From positions 1-39,183 of the forward strand of contig JBEWZL010000134.1 of assembly GCA_045837725.1 (NCBI GenBank): a DNA stretch of 39,183 nucleotides, written 5' to 3'. A program made the position numbers and the translations under genes. Under the pieces are notes generated by a model that was not told the origin of the DNA, did not search any database, and was given only the letters and a program-made list of their open reading frames with translations. Shown in pieces: positions 32,480 through 39,183 of the stretch; position 1 is the stretch's first letter, and each line of letters begins with the position of its first letter. The DNA comes from Vermamoeba vermiformis. Its lineage: Eukaryota; Tubulinea; Echinamoebida.

Positions 32480-34195
32480 TTATACAGTATTACCGGTCAA
32501 AAATATTATTTGCTTGCTATAAATACGTGATATTAGCCCAACAAGTAAGACAACGCAAAGCAAAACGATTGGTGTGGTAACAGTCGCAGATGACACTCTG
32601 CTCTTCGGTGTTGAGTTCTTGGTGGGAGCCGTGCTTGGAGTAGTGACGGGTTCATTACTGTTGGTTTGAGGCGCGTTGTAAGGTGTATTCGGACCCGCTA
32701 CTTGACCTTGTTGTTCAGTGCCAGTTGCCACAGTACCCACTGATTGCACTGTTCGTCCGTTGTTGTTGTTTCCTGCGTTGAGGATTTGATTCAGCGTTGG
32801 AGTTGGAAGATTGGCAATCACACGAGCTGATTCAGCGGCACTCAGTTCGTTGCCACTCTGAGCAGCAGTGATCTCGAATGTGATTTGAACGATGCTCGTC
32901 GCTCTCTTCTTGGTGACTGGCGTCGATGTCACATTCACCACGTTCACTCTGTCGAGTGTCATGTTCAGCACATTGGCGATTCCATCACGAATGTTGTCGA
33001 CATCTGATTGTGTGACATCAGTGCTCGATGTGAAGCTGAGAACGAATGACACGTTCTGAAGACACAACAAACGAGTGTCGGAAGTGTCAAAGTTGACGGA
33101 GTAAGTGCTCAAGAACCACGTGGCACTTCCGGAGTATGAGAACGAGAACGCTGAGTCGGGGTAGAAGTCTGCAATCGGAGGTCAGTTAGATTGCCACCAA
33201 TTGCTTACTTGAACGACCAACAGCGAATGACGTGGGTTGATTTCTGTCATCAACGTCACTGAATCGGTTGTTGGGACCCACTGCCAACTGAGCGATATAG
33301 GACTCGGCGTTATTGTATCCCAAGTGAACGATTAGACCATTGCCAGTCTGTTCGATGCACTCAAGGATTGGTTGAATGTTTGGAACAGGTGCTTGACACG
33401 TGCAATTGAAAGTTTGAGGAAATGAGAAGATCGGATCTGTTGAGGCAACTCCGTCGAGTCGAACACGAACGCTGTGCAAATAGTTAATTAGTAAAGTACT
33501 TTGGAGTGTCGACAATATTACCTGATCGAAGCACCATTGCACAACGCTGTCAATTGTACGTTTTGACCCTGCACTGGGTGTTGCTTGGACTTGATCGTCT
33601 TCGAACAGACCTGACAACGGATTTCGAACTTGAACGGTATACTTTGAGGTCCAGTTGTACGTGTTGAATTGGACTGATGTTTGACAATCACTTGCCACGG
33701 ATACAGTCGGGGTCTCTGAACAAATATAACGTTAATCTCAAGCCTGCATGTAAATGCATTGTATCGTACCTATTAAGGCAAGTAATGTGCCGTCATGACG
33801 GTATTTCACTCTCAAAATGAAGAAGTATGGGACAGCCTCGGATATTTAAAACGGACTTGTTTGTGGATTAACAAACGTTAGGTTGTTTCCAGTGCTGAAC
33901 CAGACATTTCCGTCAGCGCCAAGAGTAGCATCCAAAGGAGGATATCCTACAATGATTAGTCCCAAAAAAATCAATAATAGGCCCAACGGAGCTTACCACC
34001 GTAATCACAAGTCAAATCCGCTGCATTAACAATCGTATTGACGGAAAGATATTCCCCTCAATCCAAAGAATGCAACTCCGGCTGTTTAATTTTTAGAAAA
34101 TATAAAACGCTGTTGATCTTGCCTGGTGCTTGTGCGGAGATAAACAACAGTTGAAGTGCAACAATAGCACCGAATATTAAAAATTTAGCTGCCAT
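32480..34195 (-). pseudogene. type I surface glycoprotein gene with interrupted frame
   Basis: Six exons can be traced: 34195..34123, 34056..33997, 33946..33770, 33715..33522, 33471..33209 and 33168..32480. Exon 1 encodes a signal peptide (MAAKFLIFGAIVALQLLF). The ectodomain is beta-rich with several N-x-S/T sites and Cys pairs (NCTCQAPVP, LLCLQNVSFVL), then a Thr/Pro/Asn-rich stalk, one membrane helix (TTPIVLLCVVLLVGLIS) and a short tail. The 3' half is long, open and well kept. Two defects lie in the 5' half: an in-frame TAA in exon 3 (~33850), and a one-base phase mismatch within exon 4 near the Ala-Gly-rich stretch (~33575), where both halves look coding in different frames. Intron 1 would need a GC donor. 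Either this is a young pseudogene, or exons 3-4 are spliced in a way I cannot see, or there are base errors. A partial copy of exons 5-6 lies at 34324-34735. Confidence 0.6.
33081..33482. repeat. segmental duplication, copy 1 (source)
   Basis: About 400 bp covering most of exon 5, the following intron and the start of exon 6 of the surface-glycoprotein gene. It aligns base for base with 34324-34735, except for an ~11-bp difference in the intron and scattered substitutions, so the copy is recent. Confidence 0.9.
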
Positions 34196-34323
34196 TTGTT
34201 GTGTTGTTGTGGTGTAACTATTAGAATACCCGTAAACAAAACGACAAAGATTTTCAGAATACTGTCAAAACGATGGAGACAACTTTAAAAAAAAGATTTT
34301 GTATAAATAACAAGTTGACGGAG

Positions 34324-34735
34324 AAGTGTCAAAGTTGACGGAGTAAGTGCTCAAAAACCACGTAGCACTTCCGGAGTATGAGACCGAGAACGCTGAGTCG
34401 GGGTAGAAGTCTGCAATCGGAGGTCAGTTATATTGCCACCAATTACTTTCCAAATGCTTACTTGAACGACCAACAGCGAATGACGTGGGTTGATTTCTGT
34501 CATCAACGTCACTGAATCGGTTGTTGGGACCCACTGCCAACTGAGCGACGTAGGACTCGGCATTATTGTAGCCCAAGTGAACGATTAGACCATTGCCTGT
34601 TTGTTCGATGCACTCGAGGATCGGGGTGACATTCGGAACAGGTGCTTGACACGTGCAATTGACAGTTTGAGGAAATGAGAAGATTGGATCTGTTGAGGCA
34701 ACTCCGTCGAGTCTGACTCGAATATATGCAAAGAC
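34324..34735 (-). pseudogene. truncated duplicate of surface-glycoprotein exons (copy 2)
   Basis: Encodes the same GVASTDPIFSFPQT, CTCQAPVPN and GPNNRFSDVDDRNQPTS segments as exon 5 of the gene just downstream, plus the start of exon 6. It has no signal peptide, no earlier exons and no membrane anchor. Homology stops abruptly at 34324 and 34735. At the latter it passes directly into a fragment of an F-box/LRR gene, so it cannot make the parent protein. The coding segment itself is still open, which argues for recent origin. Confidence 0.85.
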
Positions 34736-35560
34736 TTCAATTCTGTCAAAAGTGTGGCTCGATCCTTGATGCAGTTCCATTTGTCGGCGTCAATAGCACT
34801 CTAATAATCTTATGTGGGTTAATTAATTCATTTAAATTCAATTCTGCTGTATTTTTGCGCAGAAATCTTGTTGAATCGGTGGAATTCCTTTTAATCTCGA
34901 GATCCGTCAGGTTGCAAATTTTTTAAGGTGCATTGAAGAGCCTTGCCTTCATCATGTTTGTTATCAAATCCGTATATAGCTAAAGTTTGTATATTGATCA
35001 ACACTTCGTATTTAATTGGTGCTCGGCTGCTGATCTGCTGATCTGTCAGCGCCGTTAAGTTTGACAGGCCATTGAATACAGAACCCCGTTTTGTGATGTA
35101 TTTGCATTCTTCAAGTGATATCGATGTGATATTTGATATTTTTGTAAGTTTTCGAGTTAGTTTGGACAATGAAAGTTCCGCGGATGTGATAGATTCTGGA
35201 ACCGGATTGCGATTAATTCTTTAATTTAGGTAAGAATTTTGCTAAATTCGTCTAGCTGACTATCTTTAATTCGTCTTACTCGTACTGGTAAATTGCTTCG
35301 GAGAAAATTTAGCGAATAAAAATAAATATTAATTCGTCTGAAATTGGCTCGATCTGCTCCACATAGAAATGCTGTAATTGCATAAATTATTTCATTTGGC
35401 AATTTTTCCTATGAGTATTTAGTTAATAAGAGTATTGAAGATTTAAATCCGCAGCTCGATCAACGTCTCCCGATCTTTTGCTTACCATGACTTGTTTGGA
35501 GCATTTCAAGTCTTGCAACTTATTGAACGTGCACGAAGCTTTAAAGTAAATGAAACTTTA
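34736..35560 (-). pseudogene. truncated, decayed copy of the F-box/LRR gene
   Basis: Pieces match the intact gene at 35581-37429 in order: an exon start EKLPNEIIYAITAFL against its ENLPIEILYDIVSFL, then RRIKDSQLDEFSKI against RRLKSNQLDDFCKI, then LSKLTRKLTKISNITSISLE and FNGLSNLTALTDQQISSR against its matching LRR units, and finally TLLTELKSLHIFE against KLTALKTLQIF. The copy carries internal stops and frame changes and ends after about a third of the LRR array, where the glycoprotein fragment begins. Similarity is moderate, so this duplication is older than the glycoprotein one. Confidence 0.8.
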
Positions 35561-35580
35561 GTAAAAATATTACATTAAAG

Positions 35581-37429
35581 TTAAAGCGCGTCCGACCAAG
35601 GTTCCAGCATTGAATTTCCTCTTAACTCCATACTGCTATAATTAATTTTTGCAACGCAGAATGGCAACTTATCGAGCACATAGTTGGTTAGCGCGATGGA
35701 TTTGTTTCTGAACTGATCTTCGGGCAAATAGGCTTCGAATACTTGCAAACTCGTTAAACACGTCAAAGCAAAGCCAGGTGCCACCAATTCTACGCAGAAT
35801 AATTTCGTCAAGTTCCTTAGCGTTGATAAAGTGTGGATCTGGTCGTCGGATTTGATGCGATGAACGTACAGCTCTTCAAGATCCGTAAGTTGCGCCAATT
35901 TGTTATATTGCCAGTTTTCCGTTGGTTCGTTCAATAACATGAACTTCGTTAATCTGTTCAACTTTGTAAGCTCTTCAGTGCCGTATGAAGGCAAGCTAAT
36001 CGCAAGATTTTCCAATTTTGTAAGTTTGACCAAATCTGCAAAGTTCTGTAGATTCACGAACACGTGGCATGTTTCCAAATTAGGCAATTGCGTGAGCGGT
36101 AAGCTGACCGCGCTGGATCCTTGAGCGTACAATGCTGTCAAAGTGCTTGGGAAGTTGTAATTGTTGTGCGATGGATACAATTCCAATGAACCGAGTCTCG
36201 TGAACCGTTTGTAATCAGAAACAGCGTTTTTCTTGTAAATTCTGCTCGTAATTCCTATCGCCGTGGCACCATCCGGAAGAAGATCCACGTAATCCTCATA
36301 AGGGACCGTAATATCGACAACTTCGAAGTTCTGAAAATCAGACTTTGCAAAAATTTGATCTGGTACATCTTTTTGATTTGGTTTCTCCTTAATTAGGCAT
36401 TTTAATCTTCGCAATCTGGGGTTGCTGTCGACCAATCTTTTTAACGTCGTCAAAGAATCTGTTTCGAATTCCAACGATTCCAAAGTAGTCACTGAGACTT
36501 CCATATTAGGTAATTTGGCTTGATAATAGGGAAATATTTGCAAAGTCTTCAGCGCGGTTAATTTACTCTGTTGATGTGTCATAGAATCCCATTGGTCAAC
36601 ATTGACGGATAATCTAGTTATTAAATAGGGCCTGTCCAAGCTATTCAAGTCTATTTTGATCGAACTATGACGAAAAGTAACATTGTTTTCACGAACAACT
36701 TCGAGATCTTCCAGATTCGGCAAAGAAATAAAGCTGTTGGTATTGTTGACTTCATTTTCCACGTCATATCCACGTATTGATAATTTTTTTATACTCGTGA
36801 GCGCTTCCAATTGTTGAATGGCAGGATATCTGCTGTTAATCTGGAGATTCGTTACCGAGATGAGGTTTGACAAGCCATTCCACGCTGCAACTCCATTGAC
36901 GTGATAATTACACTCTTTAAAAGACAAGGAGACTATATTGGTAAGTCTTGTAAGCTTGCTAATGAGTTGAGCGAACGGAAGTTGCGGATGGACCAAATTA
37001 TTGAATTGCACGTTAAGCTCTCCTCCAATAAGTTGTACAATTTTGCAAAAATCATCCAATTGATTACTCTTCAATCGTCTTACTACCAGTCTCGACCGTG
37101 CGCGCAGTGAGTAGAAAAAAGTATTTAACTGCCGAACACTGCGTCGATCTGTTCCTTTCAAAAACGATACAATATCGTATAATATTTCGATGGGCAAATT
37201 TTCCTAAATATTAGGCAGGTTAACAAGGCTAATAATAAAAAAGGAATCCGCGTAGAATTCTTGTTTGCTCACGTACCATTTGGAGTAAATCCTCATCCAT
37301 ATGAAGAAAGAAATTTTGTTCAACGATTTCACTGAAGTCTCGTTTGTGGTCGCTAACTGGAAAACAAACGAAAATTTTCCTCAATCCACGCGAACGAAGG
37401 GTTGTAATTGTGTAATACTCACATTTCAT
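35581..37429 (-). CDS. F-box / leucine-rich repeat protein
   Basis: Exons 37429..37423, 37356..37277 and 37203..35581 join in phase to 569 aa. The first coding exon is just 7 nt (Met-Lys plus one base) before a gtgagt donor; a later in-frame ATG at 37300 is an alternative start. Residues ~29-70 (ENLPIEILYDIVSFLKGTDR then RSVRQLNTFF) are an F-box. The rest is a long array of irregular LRRs with the L-x-x-L-x-x-L rhythm, e.g. LTALKTLQIF, TTLESLEFE, LTKLENLAISL and LTDLEELYVHR, forming a curved solenoid. By family it is a substrate receptor of an SCF ubiquitin ligase binding Skp1; the substrate is unknown. A degraded tandem copy lies immediately downstream. It ends with WSDAL. Confidence 0.9.
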
Positions 37430-37655
37430 CGAAACTGTGGCTTAAATATAATAATAACAATTAATAAATTCGTTGCGCAACCTCTGGTTTTCCGGAGATA
37501 AATCAAATCTGAAGATATCGCGGATCACCAACGATTTTATTTGATCAAGCTTCTTGAATATTAAATACAATTACCATCCTGATACTCGTTAAAAACCGGT
37601 TATTTACATTAAGTAACCAAGATCTCGATCCTTTACAAGCTCGATCCAAATCTAT

Positions 37656-39103
37656 CTACATCTGGTTCTTGCCATAGAAAACTCGTTGCAACTTGTCGTA
37701 ACAGGCCAAAGTACCAGCACCAGCTACAGCGCGCAAGACATTAGCTCCAGCTCCTTTAAACAACGACTTGATTCCTTCTCGTTTTACTATTTCAGTGAAC
37801 GCGTGGATCGAGCTCTTGTATTTTTTGCTTTCCGCAGATATTATCATCCGTCTCCGTATAGTATCAATAGGATGAGAGGCTATACCAGCGATTATAGTAA
37901 CAGGCCAAGCTAGGAAAAATGAACCAATGAACGAGTCTTTTGGCTTGAATGTGTCGAATAGACCGAAATACATGCCGCGGTACACTGCAATGCCAGCACA
38001 ACTGATGCCAAATCGGGAATAAAGCTTTAAGCCTATAATAAGATGAAGATAGCATTAGCATACCATTGTTTAATTTGGTATAAATCATACGATGAAAACT
38101 TTTGTAGCGAGAAAGAAAATAAAATCTCGCTAAATACTAGGCGATATGTCCTTTTCGCCCGCGACAATTTTGATCAGCGTTGCAAAAATTCATTGATCTA
38201 AGGAGCACAGGTGTGACACTTCGATACTTTTTGAATACAATACAATTTTTCGCTTACCTTCTTTCTTGAAAACGTCGAGCAAATTGGTGTATGTTGGAGG
38301 TGTTTTTCCTCGTTCAGCAACGGCTAGCAGCGTACGCGCGTAGTCAATTGGGTACATGATCGATATCGTTGAAACGCCTGCGGTAGCGCCAGCAGCGATG
38401 TTTCCTATTAAAATTCTTTAATAAGATCAAGTAGTTAAAGTTTAAGGCAAAAATTGCAAAATTATTGTACGTGTCACCAATTTATCACAGATATTTTTTC
38501 TGCGTGTCAAATTTTTTCACGGATCCAAAAATAAATCAACAAATTTTGCAGCAGTTCTGTTGATTGACAATATATTCCGTACCGGTAAACCATTTCAAGC
38601 ATCCATCCTTGTCTTTAGCGTAGTTGAGAGTGTTTCGTTTGAACAGATCTTTGACCCCAAAGCACAGCGCTTGCGATGGAGCATAACGCGCTACAATCGA
38701 TAAATTCCCTCTCCATACTGATGCTACGCCTTCTTCTTTGATCGTCGTTATGAACCAGTCAGTTAAACCTTTGTACGGCCCTATCGATTATAAAAATTGT
38801 TTAGAATAAAATGTGTAAAATCAAATTATTATTGAAATAATAATAAGCAATATTGCATCAAGAATTAATTGGCGTGTATATCCCGGGATTAAAATTAGAG
38901 CTGATCCACGAAAAAAATAAGAATTATCCATTCGTCGCATTTGAGCATTCAAATGGACCCTTACTATCCGCAATAGTAATTCTTAATTTAAAAACTTCTA
39001 CAGGTGTTGCAGCAGATTTGGAGACCGCAGCCGAAACGCCACCCAAAAAGCAGTCGATCAGGAAAGCTGAAACGCCTTCTTTTTGATTCTTCTTATCGGT
39101 CAT
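37656..39103 (-). CDS. mitochondrial ADP/ATP carrier (AAC-like)
   Basis: Exons 39103..38965, 38780..38583, 38404..38258 and 38032..37656 join in phase to 286 aa, within the usual ~300 for the family. Three mitochondrial-carrier signatures P-x-(D/E)-x-x-(K/R) are visible: PVEVFK (34-39), YPIDYAR in exon 3 and [12 protein letters not shown] in exon 4. RRRMII is close to the RRRMMM stretch that marks ADP/ATP carriers, and [14 protein letters not shown] matches the conserved helix 2 segment. The protein exchanges matrix ATP for cytosolic ADP in the inner membrane. Oddities are the relaxed RRRMII and a shortened first matrix loop ([13 protein letters not shown]). No presequence, as expected. A divergent paralogue with another nucleotide-like substrate is possible. 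Confidence 0.93.
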
Positions 39104-39183
39104 TGTTGTTTTAAATATGAAATAGTAAATAATGAGACCGCATCGCGTTGCCCTTTACTTGTGGAGTTATGAACTCACCTGTG

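Overview
This window comes from an intron-rich nuclear genome of a unicellular eukaryote. Nearly every gene is split by short introns (mostly about 45-200 bp) with GT..AG ends, and non-coding DNA is AT-rich. The gene set includes an exocytic Sec1/Munc18 protein, a protein with three RGS domains, a CAMK-type kinase, F-box proteins, a Zn2Cys6 transcription factor, GPI-type surface proteins and a mitochondrial ADP/ATP carrier. This mix fits an amoeboid protist such as an amoebozoan or heterolobosean, but I cannot place the species. I built exon chains by hand from splice signals and reading phase. Nine of the spliced models, running over 3 to 21 exons, stay open end to end and have a total length divisible by three.

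Layout, left to right. 0.6-2.1 kb (-): unrecognised basic nuclear-type protein. 2.2-3.4 kb (+): probable mitochondrial helical-repeat protein. 3.5-6.1 kb (+): ABCB-type half transporter in 11 exons. 6.5-9.0 kb (+): F-box protein plus two exons of unclear attachment. 9.1-10.7 kb (-): secreted beta-propeller protein with a Cys-rich stalk and GPI-like tail. 11.3-14.8 kb (+): Ser/Thr kinase with a repeat linker and coiled coil. 15.1-17.0 kb (-): PQ-loop membrane protein with two extra C-terminal membrane segments. 17.3-21.1 kb (-): Sec1/Munc18 protein with a long Ser/Asp-rich tail. 21.5-22.0 kb (-): tentative small membrane protein. 22.2-27.4 kb (+): 21-exon protein with an N-terminal helical region and three RGS domains. 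27.6-28.7 kb (-): secreted Cys-rich GPI-type protein. 29.2-31.5 kb (-): Zn2Cys6 regulator. 32-35.6 kb (-): an unassigned ORF, a decaying type I surface-protein gene, and a chimeric fossil made from a piece of that gene and a truncated F-box/LRR copy. 35.6-37.4 kb (-): intact F-box/LRR gene. 37.7-39.1 kb (-): ADP/ATP carrier.

The genes look like unrelated housekeeping, signalling and surface functions, not a co-regulated cluster. The most unusual items are the triple-RGS protein, the young rearrangement at 32.5-37.4 kb, a dispersed TGACA-type palindrome in introns and one promoter, and a strong excess of GGATCC/AGATCT words. I saw no rRNA, convincing tRNA, CRISPR, transposon or retroelement.
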